This document shows, in pieces, positions 1 through 7,477 of a stretch of 10,326 nt of DNA. The stretch comes from an uncultured Bacteroidales bacterium. GTDB taxonomy: Bacteria > Bacteroidota > Bacteroidia > Bacteroidales > JAUNSR01. Both the position numbers and the translations under genes were made by a program. The stretch spans positions 1 to 10,326 of the forward strand of contig CAMTOW010000035.1 of assembly GCA_947074245.1 (NCBI GenBank). Direction: 5' to 3'. Under the pieces are notes generated by a model. That model was not told where the DNA came from. It did not search any database and worked only from the letters and a program-made list of their open reading frames with translations. Position 1 is the stretch's first letter, and each line of letters starts with the position of its first letter.

Positions 1-1
1 A

Positions 2-3000
2 CAATTGAAAGAGAAATGCGGTTTCGAACTGTCTAACCTACGAGGAGCATTTCGAATGGATTCTCTACAAATGTCGCTTCGTAACTTCCTCTTGCAGACC
101 CCTTATTCGAAGATAGAAGCGGACGCATTCATCAATCAACAAGTCTTTGATAAACCACGCAAAGGCAAAGCAAACATCCAATTAAAGGGTTCGTTCGGGA
201 AAGAGGATATCGTATACTTCGCATTACCCTATCTTCCATCCATAGAAAAAGCCTTTCCAAACGAGCCTGTCGCGATCGATATCGACGTAGCCGGAACAAT
301 GAAGAAGCTGAATCTAAAGAATCTGTTATTGGAACAAGCTGAACATTATACCATCCATTCGACGGGATATTTCTTGAATCTAGACAATATCAAATCTACT
401 TCGGCAGAGATAAATCTGAACGGAGAATTAACGAATCTCTCTTTTCTGACCGATTTAACCGGAGATACGACTCTTCATGAAACGATCCGGATACCGCGAA
501 ACATGAATCTGAAAGGCGATGTATACGCCACAGAAGGTCAATATACGGGAACTTTAAATCTTGCGTATGATAAATCATTAGTAGGATTGAACGGTACCTA
601 TTCGCCGGATGGGGATACCTATGCCTTCGCATTGAAAGCTGACACGATCGATTTATCGACGATTTTACCGACATCGGGTATTGGAGCTTTGACAGCCCAA
701 GCAAAGATGTCCGGCGCCGGCTTTGATCCAATGAATGCAGCTACTTATGCTGATATCGACGTAAATATCAGTCGCTTCGATATCTTGCAATACAATATCC
801 GTCAGTTGCAACTGACGGGAGCATTAAAGAATTCCAAATATGATTTGAAACTGCTCGGTAAAGATTCTATTCTGAACATGGATATTGATTTTGCAGGATT
901 ATTGACTGCAAAAGAAATAACATCGGATATCCAGGGAAATATCCGAAATATAGATTTCCAGAAGTTAAACCTCTCTACGATTCCAATCAAACTGGGTCTG
1001 ACGCTTGATACGAAAATCAATACGAATCTGAAAGACATCTATAATGTAGATGCTAATTTCAATCAAATCTTATTGACGGACAAAGGCGTTTTGAATCGTT
1101 TGGGGAATCTTTATGTAGGTGCGCATGTTGATCCGGATTCTACGGCGATGCATCTTAAAAACGGAGATTTAGCGGTTCGTTTCTTTACTCCAAACGGATT
1201 GGATTCACTTCTTTACAAGTTCAACCGATTTTCCGGAACACTCGACAAACAAATGAAAGAGCGTTCGCTGGATATTTGGGAACTCCAAAAACGGCTGCCG
1301 GCAATTTCTTTAACCGGAAACGCGGGAACACAGAATTTACTTTACGGCTGGGTGAAAAGTAATAATATGCGTTTCAATTCGATGAAATTCGATTTGCAAA
1401 ACAGCTTGTCTTCCGGGTTGAGCATGGATGCCGAAGCGAATCGTTTCCGGAAAGATACATTGCAGTTCGGTGTGATCACATTCGATCTGAAACAGAAAAA
1501 TGAGCAGCTCGACTATCAATTATCAGCCAATACTTTGAGTTCGAATCCGAACCGGACGTTGAGCGGAAAAGTGAACGGAAGTATTTTAAACGATGAAATT
1601 TCATTGCATCTGTTTGAAAAGAACGGAAAAGATGTTACCGGATTCAATGTCGGAGCCAGCCTAAAAATATATGACGGAGGATTGCTTCTGCGATTCATTC
1701 CATATGACCCGATACTGTTCTCTCGACCATGGAGTATTAATCCACGGAACTATATCTATCTATCAAAAGATAATAACCTCAGTGCCGATTTTGTGCTAGA
1801 AGGAGAGAAGGGGATGGCATTGAAGATAATGACAACCGAAAGCTCTCGCTATGAGGTGAGTGAAGCCGTCGATATCGCACTGTCTCAGGTCGATCTGAGC
1901 GTGATTTCAGAAGATTTCGGCTTGGTGCCACCTTTCGCCGGAGTTGTCAACGCAAACTTCAATATTGAAATGTTGAAGGAAAAGGTTGACGCAATCGGAA
2001 ACCTTACGATCTCGTCCCTTAATTATAACAAGCAAAGTCTAGGAGACCTGAAGTTGAAAGTAGACTATGTCACTGAAAAAGGGCATGGACAGCAAGCCAA
2101 CGCGACGTTGGATCGCGACGGCATGAATATCGCATTGTTGAAAGTGGATGATAATCCGAACGATACGCTCGGATTAAAAGCTTCGGTTTCGATGAGTAGC
2201 TTCCCGTTGAATCTGGCGAATCCGTTTATTCCGGACGCAATGGCAGCATTGACGGGAACTTTGTCGGGAGAACTGACCGTAAACGGGAACATGACTCATC
2301 CGGATATTAACGGCTATCTTGATTTTGAACAAGCGTCCATCAATATTTCTTATGCGAACGCGGATTATAAATTACCCAATAAACGCCTGGACATACAAAA
2401 CAGCGTTTTGGCGTTCGATCGATTCGGCATTACGGCATATAATAAGAATCCGCTTTACATAAACGGTACATTAAGTTTCAAGGATTTTGACAATATGTAT
2501 TCGAATTTGACGATCACAGGACAGAACGTCGAATTATTGAATGTGAAACGACAGAAAAATCAGATGGTATCCGGCAAACTGATTGTCAATACGAATACAA
2601 CCGTGATGGGGCCTTTAAACTTCCTGAAAGTGAAAGGAAGCCTGAATCTGCTTGACGGAACCGATATTACCTATGTGATTCTGGATGGAACCGTATCGGC
2701 CCAAGACCGAATCAGCAACCTGGTGGAATTTACCAATTTCAACGATTCGATTGATTCGAATTATAAAGTTGAGAAAAAACCGGTCACATTATCCGGTTTC
2801 GATATGATGATGACAATCAATATCGCCCCTACGGTAAAATTCGGAATTGACCTGTCGCCGAGCGGAAGTGATCATGTCGAATTGGTGGGCGGAGGAGATT
2901 TAGCCTTCATCATGACGCCGATGGGAGATACCGATCTGAATGGACGATATACATTAAGCGGGGGCTCCGTACGCTATCAGCTTCCGGTATTGCCGATTGC

Positions 3001-3823
3001 GAAGACATTCGATATCCGGACGGGCAGTTATGTGGAATGGACCGGAAAGCTGATGGATCCATACATCAATATCGTCGCATTCGAAAAGATCCGAACTACC
3101 GTCAACGAAGACGGACAGAGCCGGATGGTCAACTTCGATGCCTTGATCATGATTCAGAACCGATTGGATAATCTTGACGTAGCTTTCTCGGTAGATGCTC
3201 CCGAGGATATGAATATTCAGAATCAGATCGCCTCAATGACACCGGAAGAGCGTTCGCGACAAGCCATGAATCTGATCATTACCCAAACCTATTCAGGACC
3301 GGGAACGACCACTTCGAAGGATAACGCATTGAATGCGTTCATTCAGAAAGAGATCAATCAGTTTGCCGGAAGCACATTGAAAGGAGTCGATTTGACATTC
3401 GGAATCGATACATATAATGAAGGCGATGATATGGGAAAACGTACGGACTATTCGTTCCGCTTCTCTAAAAACCTATTTAACGATCGGTTCAGAATCGTAA
3501 TCGGCGGCAAGGTAACAACCGGAGATCAGGTTACCACCGAGCAACAGATGCAGAATTTTATCGATGACGTAACACTCGAATATATGTTGGACAAATCGGG
3601 TACACGCTATATCAAGCTATTCCATCATACCGGTTATGAGAGTATCTTGGAAGGAGAGATCACAGAAACGGGTGTCGGTATCGTACTTAAGCGTAAGATT
3701 CGAAAACTTCGTCAGCTCTTTATCTTTAATGAGCGGAAGCGCCGACGTGCAATTGATTCGGGAGACAAGACGACAGATACAACAGAAAAGAAACCAGCGG
3801 ATGAAACGACCACTAAGAAATAA
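2..3823 (+). CDS. tamB: TamB translocation/assembly module protein, 5'-truncated by window edge
   Basis: This is the inner-membrane-anchored, periplasm-spanning partner of the translocation and assembly module, an AsmA/TamB-like bridge thought to deliver proteins or lipids to the outer membrane. The frame is open through the left edge (codon CAA at 2-4), and the first in-frame start-like codon (TTG at 5) has no support, so the real start and the N-terminal membrane anchor lie outside. About 1,273 residues are visible. Numbering from the TTG, most of it is beta-rich repeat with recurring L-x-G-x-L strands, for example the segment at residues 751-772. The C-terminal TamB (DUF490) domain covers roughly 820-1215 and includes the family-typical G-x-x-x-DP-x-I strand near 1015-1022 and the helix-forming stretch ASMTPEERSRQAMNLII. 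The protein ends in a basic, Lys/Thr/Glu-rich tail (about 1243-1272). The stop TAA at 3821-3823 lies inside the next gene, tamL, which supports coupling. The family call is firm; the exact cargo is unknown. Confidence 0.93.
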   Translation, partial: QLKEKCGFELSNLRGAFRMDSLQMSLRNFLLQTPYSKIEADAFINQQVFDKPRKGKANIQLKGSFGKEDIVYFALPYLPSIEKAFPNEPVAIDIDVAGTMKKLNLKNLLLEQAEHYTIHSTGYFLNLDNIKSTSAEINLNGELTNLSFLTDLTGDTTLHETIRIPRNMNLKGDVYATEGQYTGTLNLAYDKSLVGLNGTYSPDGDTYAFALKADTIDLSTILPTSGIGALTAQAKMSGAGFDPMNAATYADIDVNISRFDILQYNIRQLQLTGALKNSKYDLKLLGKDSILNMDIDFAGLLTAKEITSDIQGNIRNIDFQKLNLSTIPIKLGLTLDTKINTNLKDIYNVDANFNQILLTDKGVLNRLGNLYVGAHVDPDSTAMHLKNGDLAVRFFTPNGLDSLLYKFNRFSGTLDKQMKERSLDIWELQKRLPAISLTGNAGTQNLLYGWVKSNNMRFNSMKFDLQNSLSSGLSMDAEANRFRKDTLQFGVITFDLKQKNEQLDYQLSANTLSSNPNRTLSGKVNGSILNDEISLHLFEKNGKDVTGFNVGASLKIYDGGLLLRFIPYDPILFSRPWSINPRNYIYLSKDNNLSADFVLEGEKGMALKIMTTESSRYEVSEAVDIALSQVDLSVISEDFGLVPPFAGVVNANFNIEMLKEKVDAIGNLTISSLNYNKQSLGDLKLKVDYVTEKGHGQQANATLDRDGMNIALLKVDDNPNDTLGLKASVSMSSFPLNLANPFIPDAMAALTGTLSGELTVNGNMTHPDINGYLDFEQASINISYANADYKLPNKRLDIQNSVLAFDRFGITAYNKNPLYINGTLSFKDFDNMYSNLTITGQNVELLNVKRQKNQMVSGKLIVNTNTTVMGPLNFLKVKGSLNLLDGTDITYVILDGTVSAQDRISNLVEFTNFNDSIDSNYKVEKKPVTLSGFDMMMTINIAPTVKFGIDLSPSGSDHVELVGGGDLAFIMTPMGDTDLNGRYTLSGGSVRYQLPVLPIAKTFDIRTGSYVEWTGKLMDPYINIVAFEKIRTTVNEDGQSRMVNFDALIMIQNRLDNLDVAFSVDAPEDMNIQNQIASMTPEERSRQAMNLIITQTYSGPGTTTSKDNALNAFIQKEINQFAGSTLKGVDLTFGIDTYNEGDDMGKRTDYSFRFSKNLFNDRFRIVIGGKVTTGDQVTTEQQMQNFIDDVTLEYMLDKSGTRYIKLFHHTGYESILEGEITETGVGIVLKRKIRKLRQLFIFNERKRRRAIDSGDKTTDTTEKKPADETTTKK

Positions 3824-3869
3824 ATTATCGATTACGATCCTATTATGCATCATTATTTGTCAGGGATGT
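3801..3869 (+). other. Lipoprotein signal peptide and lipobox of TamL
   Basis: The first 22 residues have a basic n-region (MKRPLRNK), a hydrophobic core rich in Ile and Leu, and the box CQGC ending at Cys23 (codon TGT at 3867-3869). The -1 Gly fits signal peptidase II. The -3 position is Cys rather than the usual Leu, which is tolerated in looser Bacteroidota lipoboxes. This signal is the main reason for placing the tamL start at 3801. Confidence 0.8.
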
Positions 3870-6128
3870 TCCACGACTAAGAATCTTCCTGCAGATGAAG
3901 TTCTGTATACCGGGATAAAAGAGTTGAAAATCATATCGGAAGACGGGCAACCGGTAAATGCCGAAGCTGAATCGCAGGTGAAAGGAGCGCTCGAGGTGGC
4001 TCCAAACAATGCGCTATTGGGCAGTTCGAGTGTGCGTGTACCGTTTCCATTCGGTTTGTGGATCTATAACAAGTTCAAAACCGATAAGAAAAAGGGATTC
4101 AAAAAATGGGTTTTCGACAAATTCGCAGCCGATCCGGTTTTGATCTCCAAGGTTGATCCATCGGTGCGCTCGAAAGTAGCAGAAACACTGATGGACGATA
4201 ACGGCTATTTCGATGGAAAAGTCAAATATGAAGTGATTCCCGATCCGAAGAATCCACGTAAAGCCAAAATATCGTATGAAGTATATTTTCCTGAACCCTA
4301 TACGTATTCATCGGTCGAATATGTTCAGGTTGACACTCCGTCCGACAGTCTGATTCAGGCCATTTCGGATAAAAGCCTGATTCGACCGGGGCAATTGTTC
4401 AATGTCAACACGCTAGAGGCCGAAAGATCGCGTATCGCGAATTATCTGCGTAATAACGGTTATTATTATTTCCGCCCGGATTTTATTTCTTATATGGCCG
4501 ACAGTACGATCGGCGATAAGAAGATCGAATTGAGAATTTTACCGAAAGTGGATGTTCCGGCTCCGATGTTGAGACCTTGGAAGATCGGTAAAATCGATTA
4601 TTCTCTCAACAACAGCTACGGCCGCCCACCGACCGATACGATCGATTATAAGGGGATGGGAGTTTTTTATAGACGTCAGCTAAATGCCCGACCAAAGGTC
4701 TTGTATAAAAACCTTCGGTTTAAATCGGGAGATCTGTATTCGCAAAAAGCCGCCGATGCCACTCAAGCCTCTTTGAACCGACTGAATATGTTCAAATATG
4801 TTGAAATCGGATACCAACCGAAAGATACAATTTACGGAGTCGATAGCTTGAACGTATTGGTCAATGCAACGTTTGATTTGCCGTTGGACGGTATGATCGA
4901 GTTGAATGTAACGACTAAATCAAACGACCAAACAGGCCCGGGGCTGGTATTCGGAGTTACGCGACGCAACCTGTTTAAAGGCGGTGAGGTGTTGAGTTCC
5001 GAACTGACCGGGTCGTATGAATGGCAGACCGGATCGGGAAGCAAAAACTCCTCCGGGCATAATCTGATTAATTCATACGAGATCGGAGCAACATCCACAC
5101 TGACATTCCCTCGCCTGATCGCACCGCGCTTCATGCATCGCGACTGGAGTTTCGGGGCTTCGACGAGTTTGAAGCTGAATGCCAACCTGCTGAACCGAGC
5201 CGGTTTCTTCCGATTACTGACGATCGGAGGTTCCGGACAATATAATTTCAACTCTTCGTCAACGAGCACGCATTCGGTAACGCCTTTCAGTCTTACCTAT
5301 AGTTATCTGATGAATACGACTCATGCATTTGATTCGATATTGAGTACCAACCGGGCATTGAAGTTGAGTTTTGAGAACCAATTCATCCCATCGATGGGAT
5401 ATACGTACACGTATGATAACAGTTCGATCAAGAGTCTGAGAAATCATATCTGGTGGCAATCCTCGATAACACAAGCCGGAAATTTGCTATATGGGGTGAT
5501 GTCGATCTTCGGTAAAGACGATAAGCATAACAAACAGATCTTGGGACATAAATTCTCTCAGTTTGTGAAACTGTCGAGTGAGATCCGGTATTATTATAAA
5601 CTCGGAGACCGATCGATGATCGCAAGCCGTTTCATGGCCGGGATTCTCAAACCTTATCTCAATTCGTCGGTAGCACCTTATAGCGAACAGTTCTTTATCG
5701 GAGGAGCCAACAGTATTCGTGCTTTCGGAGTTCGTTCGATCGGGCCGGGTAGTTTCCGACCACCGCATGACGCATTGTACTCGTATCTCGATCAAACCGG
5801 GAATCTGAAACTGGAGGCGAACGTTGAATATCGTTTTCCGATTATGGGCGAATTGTATGGAGCACTTTTTGTGGATGCCGGCAACGTGTGGTTGATCAAG
5901 AAAGACGAGAGTAAACCCGGAGGTGAATTTAAAATGAAGACACTGGGTAAAGATATCGCATTAGGTACGGGTGTAGGATTGCGCTTCGATATTACATTCC
6001 TGGTTTTGCGTTTCGATATCGGTGTCCCGATCCATGCACCATACGCTACGGGCAAACGAACTTATTACAATACACGACATTTCTGGAAAGATCTGGCATT
6101 CCATTTGGCAATCGGTTATCCGTTTTAA
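3801..6128 (+). CDS. tamL: TamL: lipidated TamA/BamA-like Omp85 outer-membrane barrel protein
   Basis: This is a 775-residue Omp85-family protein, the Bacteroidota counterpart of TamA, expected to form an outer-membrane barrel that works with TamB. The start at ATG 3801 was chosen because it yields a lipoprotein signal peptide: basic MKRPLRNK, hydrophobic residues 9-20, then CQGC with the lipidated Cys at residue 23. The frame extends upstream to 3636, but that would bury this signal 55 residues in. After the Cys comes STTKNLP, a typical start of this subfamily, without the acidic run of a surface-export signal. Residues about 28-355 form the periplasmic POTRA-like region (repeated beta-alpha-beta with Y-F-x-x-NGY-type motifs). 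The barrel begins near 361-365 and runs to the C-terminal Phe775. The loop-6 motif of Omp85 proteins appears as IRAF at 639-642 within GGANSIRAFGVRSIGPGS. The start overlaps the end of tamB by 23 bases, and there is no Shine-Dalgarno sequence. Homology is clear; the symbol rests on the lipobox plus the tamB context. Confidence 0.92.
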   Translation: MKRPLRNKLSITILLCIIICQGCSTTKNLPADEVLYTGIKELKIISEDGQPVNAEAESQVKGALEVAPNNALLGSSSVRVPFPFGLWIYNKFKTDKKKGFKKWVFDKFAADPVLISKVDPSVRSKVAETLMDDNGYFDGKVKYEVIPDPKNPRKAKISYEVYFPEPYTYSSVEYVQVDTPSDSLIQAISDKSLIRPGQLFNVNTLEAERSRIANYLRNNGYYYFRPDFISYMADSTIGDKKIELRILPKVDVPAPMLRPWKIGKIDYSLNNSYGRPPTDTIDYKGMGVFYRRQLNARPKVLYKNLRFKSGDLYSQKAADATQASLNRLNMFKYVEIGYQPKDTIYGVDSLNVLVNATFDLPLDGMIELNVTTKSNDQTGPGLVFGVTRRNLFKGGEVLSSELTGSYEWQTGSGSKNSSGHNLINSYEIGATSTLTFPRLIAPRFMHRDWSFGASTSLKLNANLLNRAGFFRLLTIGGSGQYNFNSSSTSTHSVTPFSLTYSYLMNTTHAFDSILSTNRALKLSFENQFIPSMGYTYTYDNSSIKSLRNHIWWQSSITQAGNLLYGVMSIFGKDDKHNKQILGHKFSQFVKLSSEIRYYYKLGDRSMIASRFMAGILKPYLNSSVAPYSEQFFIGGANSIRAFGVRSIGPGSFRPPHDALYSYLDQTGNLKLEANVEYRFPIMGELYGALFVDAGNVWLIKKDESKPGGEFKMKTLGKDIALGTGVGLRFDITFLVLRFDIGVPIHAPYATGKRTYYNTRHFWKDLAFHLAIGYPF

Positions 6129-6183
6129 TGGATCGTCATATATTTAATCGAAGATTTTCTTAAATAAATAAAATTAATACTTT

Positions 6184-6240
6184 AGACCTTTATATATTAT
6201 CCTTGGCAATAAGGGTGTATATAAAGGTCTTGTTTATTTT
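6184..6240 (+). terminator. Long hairpin with T-rich tail after tamL (probable terminator)
   Basis: Arms 6184-6196 (AGACCTTTATATA) and 6218-6230 (TATATAAAGGTCT) are perfect reverse complements of 13 bp. The stem can continue inward with 6198-6204 against 6211-6217 (seven more pairs, two of them G-U). This leaves a single bulged T at 6197 and a six-base loop GGCAAT at 6205-6210. The 3' arm is followed directly by the T-rich run TGTTTATTTTT. The hairpin begins 55 bases after the tamL stop and ends 37 bases before the next start, so it most likely ends the tamB-tamL transcript. The flank on the other strand is also AT-rich, and a leader or processing role for the downstream gene is an alternative. 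Confidence 0.7.
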
Positions 6241-6267
6241 TACGGCTCTTATTCAAAACCTTATTTA

Positions 6268-7407
6268 ATGTATCAATCTAAATCGAATCATCACATCGGC
6301 TGGATAGACCTATTGCGCGTTCTGGCTTGTTTTCTTGTTGTCATGGCCCATTGTTGCGATCCGTTCGTGGCTCAATTTGATAATAACCGTGGCGAATTCT
6401 TATCGGGATCCTTCTGGGGGAGTCTGGTTCGCCCATGCGTGCCTTTGTTCGTCATGATGACCGGGGTGTTGGTATTACCTGTGAAAACAGACATGCATAC
6501 CTTTTACAGCAAACGATTGAAGAGAATCCTGATCCCTCTGATCTGTTGGTCGCTGATCTCTCCGATCCTTTATTACTTTTATCTTCATTCGGGAGTCGTA
6601 ACCTCGAGCCCGAACATCGTGATGGACGATCATTCGCTTTTAGCAACGATAACGCGACTGTATACCTTTATTTTCAACTTCTCATATTCGACCATTCCGC
6701 TTTGGTATCTCTATATGCTGGTAGGTTTGTACCTGATCATGCCGATCTTAAGCGCATGGCTCAATACGGCATCCCGCAAAGACATGCGTACTTTTCTATG
6801 GATCTGGATTTTCAGTATGACGATTCCTTATCTGGAAATGGTAGCCCCTCTTTTCGGGTATGCCGGTAATTATGGATGTATGAAGCTTTTCGGGATGTGT
6901 GACTGGAATCCGTATGGAACGTTCTATTATTTTTCAGGATTCATCGGTTATCTGGTTCTGGCGCATTATCTGGTCAAATATCCTTTACAATGGTCGGTTC
7001 GTAAGACGTTCGGGGTCGCTGCACCGTTGTTCCTGCTTGGATTTGCCATTACTTATATCGGTTTTCTGTTTACTCAGGAGCATTTTCCGGGCAATTATGC
7101 CGCGCTTGAGATCGTATGGTATTTCTCCGGTATCAATGTGTTCTTTATGACCTTTGCCGTATTCATCGTCATGCAACGTATCCGAATGCATTCGCCGCAA
7201 TGGTTAGGTCGACTGGCCGGCTATACATTCGGGATTTATCTCTGTCACTTCTTTTTCGTGCAGATCACTTACGATGTATTGCATACCTATCTTCCGCTTC
7301 CTGCCTGGATGCTGATCCCGATCATGGCCATTTGCGCGTTCTCCATATCGGCATTGTTCGTGAAGCTGCTTTCAATCAATTCTTTTACTCGAAAACTGAT
7401 TGTATAA
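6268..7407 (+). CDS. Acyltransferase-3 family integral membrane protein (WecH/OafA-like)
   Basis: This 379-residue polytopic inner-membrane protein belongs to the acyltransferase-3 family, members of which transfer acetyl or other acyl groups to extracytoplasmic glycans and related molecules. Seen in the sequence: the N-terminal family signature with Arg17 and His28 in LLRVLACFLVVMAH; the basic segment FYSKRLKRILIP at 79-90; the segment IPLWYLYMLVGLYLIMP at 143-159; and the late signature AGYTFGIYLCHFFF at 317-330. I count about ten hydrophobic segments (approximately 15-33, 52-71, 87-106, 143-164, 174-197, 216-235, 248-269, 283-303, 317-336, 347-368). Length is normal for the short, SGNH-lacking form. 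The ATG at 6268 directly precedes the signature, with no Shine-Dalgarno sequence. The gene stands alone: no glycosyltransferases or polysaccharide genes are adjacent, so the acceptor cannot be inferred. The family is secure; substrate and symbol are not. Confidence 0.93.
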   Translation: MYQSKSNHHIGWIDLLRVLACFLVVMAHCCDPFVAQFDNNRGEFLSGSFWGSLVRPCVPLFVMMTGVLVLPVKTDMHTFYSKRLKRILIPLICWSLISPILYYFYLHSGVVTSSPNIVMDDHSLLATITRLYTFIFNFSYSTIPLWYLYMLVGLYLIMPILSAWLNTASRKDMRTFLWIWIFSMTIPYLEMVAPLFGYAGNYGCMKLFGMCDWNPYGTFYYFSGFIGYLVLAHYLVKYPLQWSVRKTFGVAAPLFLLGFAITYIGFLFTQEHFPGNYAALEIVWYFSGINVFFMTFAVFIVMQRIRMHSPQWLGRLAGYTFGIYLCHFFFVQITYDVLHTYLPLPAWMLIPIMAICAFSISALFVKLLSINSFTRKLIV

Positions 7408-7437
7408 TCAAAGATAATACGTTTTATTTTAGTCATA

Positions 7438-7474
7438 AAAAAAGCACTTTGGATTATGTCCAAAGTGCTTTTTT
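7438..7474. terminator. Bidirectional intrinsic terminator between convergent genes
   Basis: This is a perfect 16-bp inverted repeat: 7438-7453 (AAAAAAGCACTTTGGA) pairs with 7459-7474 (TCCAAAGTGCTTTTTT) around the five-base loop TTATG. The core GCACTTTGGA is flanked by A6 on one side and T6 on the other, so either strand reads as a stem followed by a U run. It begins 30 bases after the acyltransferase stop. On the other strand it begins three bases after the ATPase stop, so it serves both converging transcripts. Confidence 0.93.
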
Positions 7475-7477
7475 GTT

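Noticed and set aside
5..7. TTG at the left edge as the start of tamB
   Set aside because: The frame stays open to the window edge, and TamB proteins need an N-terminal membrane anchor that is absent here, so the gene is truncated by the window.
3636..3800. Upstream extension of the tamL reading frame by 55 codons
   Set aside because: It lies wholly inside the tamB C-terminal coding region, encodes no signal or family-like sequence, and would place the clear lipoprotein signal internally. The start at 3801 explains the protein better.
4832..5269. A 145-codon open frame antisense to tamL
   Set aside because: It overlaps the conserved start of the barrel domain and has no family features; it is a shadow of tamL.
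6178..6185. TACTTTAG as a -7 promoter box for the acyltransferase gene
   Set aside because: It differs from TAnnTTTG in the conserved part, has no TTTG at the right distance upstream, and would start transcription inside the hairpin. Too weak to call.
6435..6869. A 144-codon open frame overlapping the acyltransferase gene in another frame
   Set aside because: Its translation is polar with no domain, whereas the main frame gives a complete membrane protein with family signatures.
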